Shown in pieces: positions 27,430 through 36,712 of a stretch of DNA of 49,582 bases. Source of the DNA: Microbacterium sp. (GTDB taxonomy: Bacteria > Actinomycetota > Actinomycetes > Actinomycetales > Microbacteriaceae); contig JAEKKN010000050.1 of the NCBI GenBank assembly GCA_019510305.1, positions 1 through 49,582 of the forward strand, written 5' to 3'. Each line of letters opens with the position of its first letter. Within the stretch, counting starts at the first letter, position 1. The notes beneath the pieces were generated by a model. It worked only from the letters and a program-made list of their open reading frames with translations, was not told the DNA's origin and made no database searches. Made by a program: the position numbers and the translations under genes.

Positions 27430-28437
27430 TCAGGCGCCCCGCTCGACCAGCCGCATCGGGATCGTCACGTTCTCGAACTCGCGCGTGCGGTCTCCCAACC
27501 GGGCGACCGCGAGGCGTGCGGCTTGCCGGCCCAGGGCCTCGACGTCTCCGGTGACGACGGTGATGCCGAGGACCTGCGCCCACTCGGGATCGTCGAAACC
27601 GAGTACGGCAGGGCCATCGGAAGCCGGCGTTCCGGAGAGCTCCTCCATGACGCCGAGCAGGATGCGGTTGTTTCCCGCCACGATCGCGGTGGGCGGATGC
27701 TCGAGCGAGAGCAGTTCGCGCACACGAGCACGCGATGAGGCGACGTCGTGTGCGTCGGTGCGCAGCAGACCGCGCCAGTCGGAGCCGGAAGCGTCGAGCA
27801 CATCGCCCATTCCGGCCATGCGCTCGCGGAAGGTGGGCAGCCATGCGTAGTCGCCGATGAACGCGATGTGCGTGTGCCCGGCATCGATCAGGTGCTGCGC
27901 AGCGAGGCGCCCGCCGTCGCGGTTGTCGAACACCACCGAATCGGCAGCGAGGTCGTCGGCGGGTCGATCGACGAAGACGACGGGGATGCCGCGGGCCTGC
28001 AGAGCCGCGTAGTCATGATGCTCGGGCATCGCGGAGACCGTGATGACGGCCTTCGTCTGCCGGTCGGCGAGGTCGAGCGCGACGCGGCGCTCATGCTCGG
28101 CGGACTCGCGCGAGTTCGTCACCGACAGGTGCATGCCATGCGTGCGGATCTCGTCTTCGATGGCCTGGGCGAGCGCGGAGTAGAACGGGTTGGTGAAGTC
28201 GCCTGTGATCAGGCCGATCGAGTCGGCCAGTCGTCCTGAGGCGAGCAGGCTGGCGGCCGAGTTGCGCTGATAGTCCAACTCGCGGGCCGCCTCGAGCACG
28301 GCGCTGAGCGTCTTCTCGCTGACGTACGACTCGCCTCCCAGTGCTCGGGATGCCGTCTTCAGGCTGACCCCGGCGCGGGCGGCGACCTGCGCGAGGGTCG
28401 GCCGCGCGGGCTGTGGCGCGGCATCCGTTGTCGTCAT
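27430..28437 (-). CDS. LacI-family transcriptional repressor
   Basis: 335 aa. HTH at about residues 13-40 (PTLAQVAARAGVSLKTASRALGGESYVSEKT), then the periplasmic-binding-like sugar domain (SIGLITGDFTNPFYSALAQAIEDE, VFVDRPADDLAADSVVFDNRDGG, PAVLGFDDPEWAQVLGITVV). ATG start with GGGGGAACG just upstream and a GATAAT -10 candidate on the minus strand (28470-28475). It is divergent from the GH92 mannosidase gene, with a perfect LacI-type operator between them, so it probably represses that gene in the absence of a mannose-derived ligand (inference). Confidence 0.94.
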   Translation of the reverse strand: MTTTDAAPQPARPTLAQVAARAGVSLKTASRALGGESYVSEKTLSAVLEAARELDYQRNSAASLLASGRLADSIGLITGDFTNPFYSALAQAIEDEIRTHGMHLSVTNSRESAEHERRVALDLADRQTKAVITVSAMPEHHDYAALQARGIPVVFVDRPADDLAADSVVFDNRDGGRLAAQHLIDAGHTHIAFIGDYAWLPTFRERMAGMGDVLDASGSDWRGLLRTDAHDVASSRARVRELLSLEHPPTAIVAGNNRILLGVMEELSGTPASDGPAVLGFDDPEWAQVLGITVVTGDVEALGRQAARLAVARLGDRTREFENVTIPMRLVERGA

Positions 28438-28537
28438 CGTTCCCCCAGTCGGCCATCGGCGTCTCTCTGATTATCGCGGTGGATGCGCAGATCGCGTCTT
28501 CCATGTGCCGCGTGAGCTGTGGTAGCGTCCTCATCAT

Positions 28538-28553
28538 ATGACAGCGCTGTCAT
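28538..28553. promoter_or_regulatory. LacI-family operator upstream of GH92 gene
   Basis: Perfect 16-bp palindrome ATGACAGCGCTGTCAT with the central CG expected for LacI-type regulators, 71 bp before the GH92 ATG and 100 bp before the lacI ATG. A partial half-site, GGACAGCG, follows at 28557-28564. Confidence 0.8.
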
Positions 28554-28624
28554 GATGGACAGCGCGGCGGTGGACAGCAGGTCGACCGCAGACGACACAC
28601 CGCAGTGGAGTTCAAGGAGCAACC

Positions 28625-31600
28625 ATGACCGTTCCATCCCCGAGGAACGCACGACTCAGCCGACGTGGCTGGGCGGCCGGAGGCATCGCCCTCGCCGTGA
28701 CCCTCGCGACCCTGACGCCGCTGCAGGCGACGGCCGCAGGAACCACGTCCTTCCGATCGTCTTTCGAGACCACGGATGCCGCGCCCGCCCTCGTCGGCAC
28801 CGGCGCCGCCGTCAACGTCACTGGCGAACGCTTCACTCCCGGCAGCGTGCTCGGACAGGTGTCGGCAGTGACCGCATCCGCCCAGAACACTCCGAACGAG
28901 GTCGCGGCCAACGTGGCCGACGGCAATGCGGGCACCAAGTGGCTCGCGTTCCAGAACACCGGCTGGGTGCAGTACCAGCTGAGCACCCCGCAGCCGATGG
29001 TGCGCTACACGCTCACGTCCGGAGGCGACGCGCAGGAGCGCGACCCCAAGGACTTCCGGATGCAGGGCTCGAACGACGGCACCGAGTGGACCACGGTCGA
29101 CCAGCGCAGCGGCGAGCTGTTCACGGGCCGCGGCGAGACCCGCAGCTTCACCCTCGCGACGCCGAGCCCGGCGTACGCGTACTACCGCCTCGACGTGCAG
29201 GCCGTGCGCGACCCCAGCAAGAACATCATCCAGCTCGCCGACTGGGAGCCGATCGCCGTCGACACCGCCACGCCTCCCCCCAGCGACCTATACCTCGCCG
29301 CCGGATCCGGTCCCGCCAGCTCCGACACCGCCAAGACCGGAGTCGGCTTCACCGGCGTGAAGGCCCTGCAGTACACGGGGCGCAACCTCGATGCAGGCCC
29401 CGCCTCGTCGACCACCGCGTTGTACAGCGACGTCGACATCGCGGTCGAGGACGACACCGCCCTCTCGTACGCGGTCTTCCCCGTGCTCGACGGAGAGCAG
29501 ACGTACGCGGCCACGTTCGTCGCGGTCGACCTGCGGTTCACCGACGGAACGACGCTGTCCACGAGCGGCGCCGTCGACACCTACGGCTACGCGGCGAACG
29601 CGAAGGCCAAGGGGCAGTCGAACAGCCTGTGGCCGAACCAGTGGAACAAGGTGACCGTCGACCTCGGCCAGTTCGCCGGACGCACGGTCGACGACATCCT
29701 CTTCACCTACGACCACCCCGGCGCCGATGTGCACGCGGTCGAAGCTCCCACCGCAGCGACCGCCTTCACCGGCTGGATCGACGACATCAAGATCGCCGAG
29801 GTCGCCGCGCGTGACACCTCAGCCGGACTCGTGTCGTACGTCGACACCCGCCGCGGCACGAACTCCACCGGCGGCTTCTCGCGCGGCAACAACTTCCCCG
29901 CGGTGGCCTGGCCCAACGGCTTCAACTTCATCACTCCGATGACCAATGCCGACAATGCGGGCACGCTCTACCAGTACCAGCGCGCCAACAACGCGCAGAA
30001 CCTGCCGACCTTGAACGGCATCGGCATCTCGCACGAGCCGAGCATCTGGATGGGCGACCGCAACTCGCTCGCCGTGATGCCCGCTGCCAACGGCAACCCC
30101 ACGTCGTCGCTGAACGACCGCAAGCTCACGTTCAGCCATGACAACGAGACTGCCCGCCCCGACATCTACAGCGTCGACTTCGACAACGGCATCCAGACCG
30201 ACGTGACCGCCACCGACCACGGGGCGATCTACCGCTTCGAGTTCACCGGCGCTGCGAGCTCCGTCGTCATCGATCAGCTCGTGAACTCCTCGAAGCTCAG
30301 CGTGAACGGCGACACCGTGACCGGCTGGGTCGACGGCGGCTCCGGCTGGCCGGGGCGCACCCGCATGTTCGTGTACGGCACCTTCGACCGTCAGCCCACG
30401 GCTGCCGGGGCCACGACCAACGGCGACCGCAACGGCACCGCCCGCTACGCGGCGTTCGACACCGCGACCGACCGCACGGTCGAGCTGCGCCTGTCGACGT
30501 CGTTCATCTCGCAGGACCAGGCGCGCCACAACTTCGATCTCGAGCTGGCCGGAGTCTCCTTCGAGCAGGCGCACACCGCCGTGCAGGAGGCATGGAACGA
30601 CCGCCTGGGCGTCGTGCACGACGTCAAGGGGGCTACCGACACCCAGCTGGTGAACCTCTACTCCAGCCTGTACCGGCTGAACCTCTACCCGAACTCGCAG
30701 TTCGAGAACACGGGCAGCGCGGCGAGCCCGGACTACAAGTACGCGAGTCCGGTCTCTCCCACGGCCGGATCGGCCACCGACACCCAGACCAACGCCAAGA
30801 TCGTCGACGGCAAGATCTACGTGAACAACGGCTTCTGGGACACGTACCGCACCGCATGGCCGCTGTACTCGCTGCTGTACCCCGACGTGACGGAAGAACT
30901 CGTCGACGGTTTCGTGCAGCAGTACCGTGACGGCGGCTGGGTGGCACGGTGGTCTTCGCCGGGCTACGCCGACCTCATGACCGGCACCAGCTCGGACGTC
31001 GCGTTCGCCGAGGCCTACCTCGCAGGTGCCCTCGACACCGGCACCGCACTCGAGGCTTACGACGCCGCAGTGAAGAACGCCACGGTGCGACCGCCGTCGA
31101 ACGACGTCGGCCGCAAGGGCATCGCGCAGTCGATCTTCCTCGGATACACCGAGGCGAGCACGCACGAGAGCGCTTCCTGGGGCCTCGAGGGCTTCATCAA
31201 CGACTTCGGCATCGCCGAGATGGCGAAGGCCCTCTCCGAGGACCCGCAGACACCCGCATCCCGTGTCGAGCAGCTGAAGGAGGAGGCGACCTACTTCGAG
31301 GCGCGCGCCGAGCACTACTCCGAGATGTTCAACCCCGAGGCCGGCACGTTCACGTCGCGCAACGCCGACGGCACCTGGACGTCCGGCGCGGACTTCGACA
31401 AGAAGGCCTGGGGCGGTGCCTTCACCGAGGCCAGCGCCTGGACGTTCGGGTACCACGCCCCTCACGATGTCGACGGCCTCGCCGCGCTCTACGGCGGCCG
31501 CCAGGGGCTCCTCGACAATCTGCACGATTACCTCACGACCCGTGAGAAGGCCGACTACTCCGGCATCCACGAGGCACGCGAGGCGCGCGACGTGCGCCTC

Positions 31601-32830
31601 GGGATGCTGGGCATGTCGAATCAGATCTCGCACCACATCCCCTATGTGCTCGCCGAAGCCGGCGATCCCTCGGGTGCGCAGGCCCTGATCCGCGACATCC
31701 AGGACCGCCTCTTCGTGGGCTCCGACATCGGCCAGGGCTATCCGGGCGACGAGGACAACGGCGAGTTCTCGGCCTGGTACGTCTTCTCGGCGCTCGGCTT
31801 CTACCCGATGGAGGTCGGATCCGGGAACTACACGGTCGGCACCCCGCTGTTCGACAGGGCGACCCTGTCGATCGGCGACACGGACCTCGTGATCAACGCC
31901 CCCGGTGCGTCAGGGGGCGCAGACTACGTCGCCGGCGTCAGCATCAACGGCCAGGCGATCGCCGACACCACGTTCGACGGAGACCTCGTCCGCGGCGGCG
32001 GGACGCTCGACTTCACGATGAGCGCGACGCCCTCGGCCTGGGGTGCGAAGGACCTGGGCGAGCAGCTCGAGGCCCCGACCGCCCTGGTCGACGCGACCAA
32101 GGCCGGATACGGCACGACCGCGGCATCCGACGGCACACCTGTCGGATCACTCGTCGACGACAACATGAACTCGACGGTCTCCTTCACGGGCACGACGGCC
32201 GAGCTGGTCTGGACATCCCAGTCCGGTCCGGTGTCGGTGGGCCAATACACGATCACGGATGCCTCGAAGAGCGGCGCCCCGTCGAACTGGACGCTCTCCG
32301 GCTCGGCCGACGGCACGACCTGGACCGAGCTCGACTCGCGTCAGGGCGAGACCTTCGCGTGGGACTCGCAGACCCGGCCGTTCACAGCCCACGGCACTGG
32401 CGGGTTCACCCGCTTCAAACTGTCGCTGTCGACCGAGGGCGACGCGCTCTCCCTCGCCGAGATCGAGCTGTTCGCGAAGTCGGCAGGATCGGGCGCGCTT
32501 TCGATCACCCCTGCTGCAGAGCAGCGGGTGGCGGTGGACACCCCGTTCACGGGCGCGCTCGCGACGATCATCGGCCAGGAGACGGATGCCGCCGGCTACA
32601 CCGACACCGTCGACTACGGAGACGGCTCCCCCGTCACCGACGCGACGCTGACCCGCGATGCGCTGGGCGGCTGGAAGGTTAGCTCCCCGCACACCTTCAC
32701 CGCCCCCGGCACGTACACCGCGACGATCGTGGCGACCGACTCGACGAGTGAGACGGCATCCGCCGCGGCATCCATCGCCGTCTACCGCGACGAGACCCTC
32801 GTCACATCACCGGCGAGGGTCAGACCGTGA
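28625..32830 (+). CDS. Secreted GH92 alpha-mannosidase, catalytic part (ends at frameshift)
   Basis: Large exported exo-alpha-mannosidase, 1401 aa in this frame. Order: signal peptide (ends near LQATAAG); F5/8 type C-like domain at about 75-215; beta-rich domain at about 220-395; GH92 domain at about 398-1090 (VDTRRGTNSTGGFSRGNNFP, WDTYRTAWPLYSLLYP, GDEDNGEFSAWYVFSALGFYP); a second F5/8 type C-like domain at about 1150-1297; a PKD-like domain to the end. GH92 enzymes trim mannose from N-glycans and yeast mannan. AAGGAG lies 5 nt before the ATG. After ETLVT (near 32805) the frame shifts and ends within seven codons; the true protein almost certainly continues in 32827-34458. The catalytic domain is complete, but the product as read lacks its wall anchor. 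Confidence 0.9.
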   Translation: MTVPSPRNARLSRRGWAAGGIALAVTLATLTPLQATAAGTTSFRSSFETTDAAPALVGTGAAVNVTGERFTPGSVLGQVSAVTASAQNTPNEVAANVADGNAGTKWLAFQNTGWVQYQLSTPQPMVRYTLTSGGDAQERDPKDFRMQGSNDGTEWTTVDQRSGELFTGRGETRSFTLATPSPAYAYYRLDVQAVRDPSKNIIQLADWEPIAVDTATPPPSDLYLAAGSGPASSDTAKTGVGFTGVKALQYTGRNLDAGPASSTTALYSDVDIAVEDDTALSYAVFPVLDGEQTYAATFVAVDLRFTDGTTLSTSGAVDTYGYAANAKAKGQSNSLWPNQWNKVTVDLGQFAGRTVDDILFTYDHPGADVHAVEAPTAATAFTGWIDDIKIAEVAARDTSAGLVSYVDTRRGTNSTGGFSRGNNFPAVAWPNGFNFITPMTNADNAGTLYQYQRANNAQNLPTLNGIGISHEPSIWMGDRNSLAVMPAANGNPTSSLNDRKLTFSHDNETARPDIYSVDFDNGIQTDVTATDHGAIYRFEFTGAASSVVIDQLVNSSKLSVNGDTVTGWVDGGSGWPGRTRMFVYGTFDRQPTAAGATTNGDRNGTARYAAFDTATDRTVELRLSTSFISQDQARHNFDLELAGVSFEQAHTAVQEAWNDRLGVVHDVKGATDTQLVNLYSSLYRLNLYPNSQFENTGSAASPDYKYASPVSPTAGSATDTQTNAKIVDGKIYVNNGFWDTYRTAWPLYSLLYPDVTEELVDGFVQQYRDGGWVARWSSPGYADLMTGTSSDVAFAEAYLAGALDTGTALEAYDAAVKNATVRPPSNDVGRKGIAQSIFLGYTEASTHESASWGLEGFINDFGIAEMAKALSEDPQTPASRVEQLKEEATYFEARAEHYSEMFNPEAGTFTSRNADGTWTSGADFDKKAWGGAFTEASAWTFGYHAPHDVDGLAALYGGRQGLLDNLHDYLTTREKADYSGIHEAREARDVRLGMLGMSNQISHHIPYVLAEAGDPSGAQALIRDIQDRLFVGSDIGQGYPGDEDNGEFSAWYVFSALGFYPMEVGSGNYTVGTPLFDRATLSIGDTDLVINAPGASGGADYVAGVSINGQAIADTTFDGDLVRGGGTLDFTMSATPSAWGAKDLGEQLEAPTALVDATKAGYGTTAASDGTPVGSLVDDNMNSTVSFTGTTAELVWTSQSGPVSVGQYTITDASKSGAPSNWTLSGSADGTTWTELDSRQGETFAWDSQTRPFTAHGTGGFTRFKLSLSTEGDALSLAEIELFAKSAGSGALSITPAAEQRVAVDTPFTGALATIIGQETDAAGYTDTVDYGDGSPVTDATLTRDALGGWKVSSPHTFTAPGTYTATIVATDSTSETASAAASIAVYRDETLVTSPARVRP

Positions 32831-34458
32831 AGATCGACCTGGGCACGGAGGCGACGCAGATCGCCTTCGTCGGCACCGCGACCGAGAAGGCACGTCAGCC
32901 GGAGGCCGTGCTGCACTTCACCGACGGCACCACCCAGACCGTGCAGATCTCGTTCGGCGACTGGGTCGGAGCATCCGGCAGCCCCGCGTTCGGCAACTCG
33001 GTGGTCGCGGTCTCCGAGGGCCGACTGTCCGGCACCGCCGCAGAGTCGAGTGTGAAGAACACTGCGATCTACGCGACGGCTCCGATCACGCTGGACCTGG
33101 ACGCGAATGGCGTTCCGAAGATCGTCGAATCGCTGACCATGCCGGAGGAGGCCGGAACGCTGCGGGACGGCCGCGTGCACGTGTTCGCGATCGCATCCGA
33201 CGGCGACCGTGCCGCGCAGGCCCCGCTCGCGGTGACGGCGCTGACGGTGGCCGATCAGGTCGCCGGCACGGCGTTCGACGCCGCGCTGGCCACCGTGGCG
33301 GGCGGCGCGGGCGATGTCTCCGCGATCATCAACTGGGGCGACGGCACGCCGGTCTCGGCTGTCGACGTCGCATCCGGCAGCGTCACGGGCTCGCACACGT
33401 ACACGGCGGCGGGAACCTACGCGGTGACCGTCACGGCGGATGACGGCGTGAAGTCGGCTCAGGCCGGGCTGCAGATCGTGGTGACGGCTCCTGAGCCGGT
33501 CTACGATCCGAAGATCACGGTCGAGCCCGGCACGGTCGAACCCGGTGACACCGTTCACGTGTCTGGCACCGGATTCGCCCCCGGCGAGAACGTCTCGGTT
33601 CGCATCGACGATGAGGAGCCGGCGGTCGCGAAGGCGCTGGACGACGGCACAGTGAGCGCCGACGTCACCGTGCCGGCTGATGCCGTAGACGGCGTGCATC
33701 CGGTGATCGCACTCGGAGACGAGTCGAACATCGAAGCGCGGGCCGATGTGCAGGTCGAGACGCCGAAGCCGGCCGAGAAGACCACCGTGTCGCTCTCGAC
33801 CACCGCGACCGACCCGGTCGTCGGCGAGTCGATCCCGCTCACAGCGACCGTGACGCCGACCGCAGCGGCTGGTCAGGTGGAGTTCCTCGACGGAGACACC
33901 GTGGTCGGATCGGCGACGGTGTCGGCCGGCACCGCGACCGCCGATGTGAACATCACCAGGCCGGGCACGTATCACTTCGTTGCGCGGTTCACGCCCTCGG
34001 ACCCGACGTCGTACCTCGGTTCGACGTCGCAGAAGCTGAAGGTCAAGGTGCGCAACATCCCGGCAGGGCACAGCGAGATCGTGCCCGGTGCGCGGAGCGT
34101 GGTCCAGGGTGCGCCGTTCGAGATCACCGGACGTGGTTTCGCTCCGGGTGAGAAGGTCTCGATCGTGCTGCACTCGGACCCGATCCACCTCACGGATGCG
34201 ATCGCCGATGAGAACGGCGCGTTCCGGATCACGGCGACCATCCCGGCGAACGCTCCGACCGGGGCGCACAGGCTCGTTGCCACTGGTGCGGACAGCGGGC
34301 TCACGGCCGAGAGCGCGCTCGAGGTGACGACGGCATCCTCCGCCGGCGGCGGACTCGCCGGGACCGGAGGCGCGGTGCCGTACACCCTGATCGGACTGGT
34401 GCTGATGCTGCTCGCGGCCGGCGGAGTGCTCCTCATCCGTCGCCGCCGACAGGTCTGA
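32827..34458 (+). pseudogene. Distal part of the GH92 protein with LAGTG anchor, out of frame
   Basis: The frame begins mid-domain (just upstream it reads ITGEGQTVKIDL) and has no signal peptide. It carries a beta domain (AVLHFTDGTTQTVQISFGDW), a PKD-like domain (SAIINWGDGTPV), two similar Ig-like units (GTVEPGDTVHVSGTGFAPGE and ARSVVQGAPFEITGRGFAPGE) separated by a bacterial Ig-like repeat, then LAGTG, a membrane segment and RRRRQV. Inserting one base near 32808 (for example a C giving GTC ACC ATC ACC) joins it to the preceding frame as one protein of about 1944 aa. The GTGA overlap at 32827 mimics coupled genes but is probably coincidental. Confidence 0.8.
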
Positions 34459-34476
34459 GGCCCCTGCTCTGACCGC

Positions 34477-34509
34477 GCATCGCCCCTCCCGCTCAAGGAG
34501 GGGCGATGC
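34477..34509 (+). terminator. Terminator after the GH92 gene
   Basis: GCATCGCCCCTCC pairs perfectly with GGAGGGGCGATGC across a 7-nt loop, 18 bp past the stop. Confidence 0.75.
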
Positions 34510-34562
34510 CGCGTCCGGCGTCGGTCTGCCGCTGGCCGTGCCGGACTGACAGACTGGGCAGC

Positions 34563-35690
34563 ATGAGCCTTCCCCACGACATCGACCCGGATGGCCTGCT
34601 CGAGTACTCGGTCGTCTTCACCGATCGGTCCCTCAATCACATGTCGGCGCGCTTCATCGGCGTGATGCAGCAGAGCCTCGAGATCCTGCGCGAGGCGTAC
34701 AACGCCACGGATGCCGTCATCATCAACGGCGGGGGCAGCTACGCCATGGAGTCGGTGGCGCGGCAGCTCGCCACCGGACGTCGGGCGCTCGTCGTCCGCA
34801 ACGGCCTGTTCTCGTACCGCTGGTCGCAGATCCTCGACACAGGCGGTATCGCGGCATCCGTAATCGTCTGCACCGCTCGGCCCGACAGCGACGACGTGCA
34901 GGCGCAGTGGAGTCCGGCGCCCATCGACGAGGTGGTCGCAGCCGTCCGCAGCGCCCGACCGGAGGTCGTCTTCGCGCCGCACGTCGAGACGGCCGCGGGC
35001 ATCATCCTCTCCGACGACTACGTGCGCGCCCTCGCCGAGGCGGTTCACGAAGTCGGCGGTGTGCTGGTCCTCGACTGCATCGCGTCCGGCGCGATGTGGG
35101 TCGACATGCAGGATCTCGACGTCGACGTGCTCATCAGCGCCCCGCAGAAGGGGTGGAGCGGAACGCCCGGCACCGGCTTCGTCATGCTGGGCGAGCGAGG
35201 GAGGGATGCCGTCGCCGCTGGTTCGTCGACCAGTTTCGCTCTCGATCTCGGCCGATGGCTCTCGATCGCCGACGGCTACCGTGACGGCACCGCGGGCTAT
35301 CACGCGACGATGCCGACCGACTCGATCGCTCGCAACCTCGCCCAGATGATCGAGACGCGCGGGCACGGGTTCACCGCTCTCCGCAACGCGCAGGTCGAAC
35401 TCGGAACGCGCGTGCGCGCACTGCTCGCCGAGCGGGGATTCCCGTCTGTCGCGGCGGAGGATTTCGCCGCGCCGAGCGTCGTGGTGGTGCACACCGACGC
35501 TCCGGGTCTCCGCAGCGGGGCCCTGTTCCGTGAACAGGGGGTGCAGATCGCCGCAGGCGTGCCCCTGCACTGCGACGAGCCGGAGTCGTTCTCGACCTTC
35601 CGCATCGGCCTCTTCGGACTCGACAAGCTGACAGACGTCGACGGCACGGTCGAGCGCTTGGCTGCCGCCCTCGACCGGATCGGCCGCTGA
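34563..35690 (+). CDS. Class V aminotransferase (PLP-dependent)
   Basis: 375 aa, fold type I PLP enzyme of the alanine-glyoxylate/serine-pyruvate aminotransferase group. Visible: NGGGSYAMESVARQLATGRRALVVRNGLFSYRW near the N-terminus, VFAPHVETAAGIILSDDYVRALA, LVLDCIASGAMWVDM and the PLP-binding lysine, Lys196, in SAPQKGWSGTPG. Substrate not assignable from sequence. I chose ATG 34563 (MSLPHDIDPDG); ATG 34506 lies inside the preceding terminator and is rejected. No obvious partner gene nearby. Confidence 0.88.
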   Translation: MSLPHDIDPDGLLEYSVVFTDRSLNHMSARFIGVMQQSLEILREAYNATDAVIINGGGSYAMESVARQLATGRRALVVRNGLFSYRWSQILDTGGIAASVIVCTARPDSDDVQAQWSPAPIDEVVAAVRSARPEVVFAPHVETAAGIILSDDYVRALAEAVHEVGGVLVLDCIASGAMWVDMQDLDVDVLISAPQKGWSGTPGTGFVMLGERGRDAVAAGSSTSFALDLGRWLSIADGYRDGTAGYHATMPTDSIARNLAQMIETRGHGFTALRNAQVELGTRVRALLAERGFPSVAAEDFAAPSVVVVHTDAPGLRSGALFREQGVQIAAGVPLHCDEPESFSTFRIGLFGLDKLTDVDGTVERLAAALDRIGR

Positions 35691-35720
35691 GTCGTCCCCG
35701 AACGTCGAGCGCCGTCGGCC

Positions 35721-35726
35721 TAGAAT
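35721..35726 (+). promoter_or_regulatory. -10 element for leaderless gene at 35734
   Basis: TAGAAT followed by 7 nt and GTG 35734. Confidence 0.5.
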
Positions 35727-35733
35727 CGGAGAC

Positions 35734-36012
35734 GTGCTCATCGGTCTCATGCGTCCCGTCGAAACGACCTCCGTCGCCGTCGAAGGGGCGAGTCTCGAAG
35801 AGATCCAGACTCAGCTCGAGGCGCACCGCCCGGCGGGTTTCGACCTGGTCTCGTCGCCGGTCGAGATGATCAAGGGCGCGGCCGTGCTGAAGGCCGTCGG
35901 CACGTACGCCCGCCGCGATCAGGTGACCGAGATCCAAGCTGACGACCTCGATGCTCTGCACGCCACCGTGCCCGAGGGCTGGCAGCTGCTGAACGTCCGC
36001 ACCGCTTCCTGA
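35734..36012 (+). CDS. Small conserved-looking protein of unknown function
   Basis: 92 aa, soluble, no cysteine. Predicted alpha/beta pattern: VETTSVAVEGASLEEIQTQLEAHRP, then GFDLVSSPVEMIKGAAVLKAVGTYARRDQVTEIQADDLDALHATVPEGWQLLNVRTA. The repeated 'pheromone-like' spacing of helix and strand suggests a small regulatory or binding protein, but I cannot name a family. GTG start supported by a TAGAAT -10 seven nt upstream; ATG 35749 is the alternative. The next (broken) gene starts 13 bp downstream, so they may be co-transcribed. Confidence 0.7.
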   Translation: MLIGLMRPVETTSVAVEGASLEEIQTQLEAHRPAGFDLVSSPVEMIKGAAVLKAVGTYARRDQVTEIQADDLDALHATVPEGWQLLNVRTAS

Positions 36013-36025
36013 CATCGTCGAGTCG

Positions 36026-36709
36026 ATGACGGCGGGATCGGATGCGGACGAGCTGGCGCGACTGCGTGCCCGCGCCTACGGCCGCGACGCCGATATCCAG
36101 GCCGACCCGCATGCGCTGCAGCGGCTGAACGAGCTGGAGAACGCCCCGGTCGAGGCGCATCCTCGGGGAGGCGAACCGCCTGCCCTCACAGACGAGACGC
36201 CGACGGTCGAGCAGGAGCACACAGATGCGGAACCCGTGTCGCCGCTCAAAGCACGACGGCGATCACCGCTTTCGCGCCGGGCACTGGCAGGCGTCTGGAT
36301 CTCCAGCGTGCTCCTCGCCGGCTTCGCAGGCGCCGGTATCGGCGCCGCGGTCGGCAGCCACGACCCCTCCGTCATCGCGGTACTGTCCGAGGCGCCGGAA
36401 CTCGGTCCGCCGACTGACTTCGAGGGCCCCGATTTCCCCGACGCGATCCGTTTCTAGGACTATCTCGGGCTCGAGATCATCGCCTACACGATGCCGGAAG
36501 CCGACGGAACAACCGCACAGAACTGCATCGCGGTCGCCGATTCCTCCGTGGGTGGCCGGGGAGGCTGCTTGCCGCCGGGACTCGACACGATCGCCGTGAT
36601 CGAGGTCACCGCCAGCAGTCCGCGACCCCTCCGCGATCGCCATCCCGCCGGCAGCATCATCCAGTTCACGCGCACCGGGGATCGGATCGAGGTGCGCGCG
36701 AGCGAGTGA
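36026..36709 (+). pseudogene. Single-pass membrane protein gene interrupted by in-frame TAG
   Basis: The frame opens at ATG 36026 with a Pro/Glu-rich cytoplasmic part (LARLRARAYGRDADIQADPHALQRLNELE), a transmembrane segment at about residues 87-110 (ALAGVWISSVLLAGFAGAGIGAAVG) and a short outer part ending DFPDAIRF, then TAG at 36455-36457. The same frame continues at once as DYLGLEIIAYTMPEADGTTAQNC through a folded-looking domain with conserved-type cysteines, PGLDTIAVIEVTASSPRPLRD and a natural stop at 36707-36709. Read through, it makes one coherent 227-residue protein; a CAG to TAG change would explain the stop. Family unknown. Confidence 0.78.
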
Positions 36710-36712
36710 CGA

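Noticed and set aside
32827..34458. Independent gene starting at GTG 32827, coupled to the GH92 gene by a GTGA overlap
   Set aside because: No signal peptide or ribosome-binding site, starts inside a domain, and joins the upstream protein smoothly with one added base.
36491..36709. Separate 72-aa gene starting at ATG 36491
   Set aside because: It is the same frame as the gene at 36026 and continues directly after the TAG; no Shine-Dalgarno before it.
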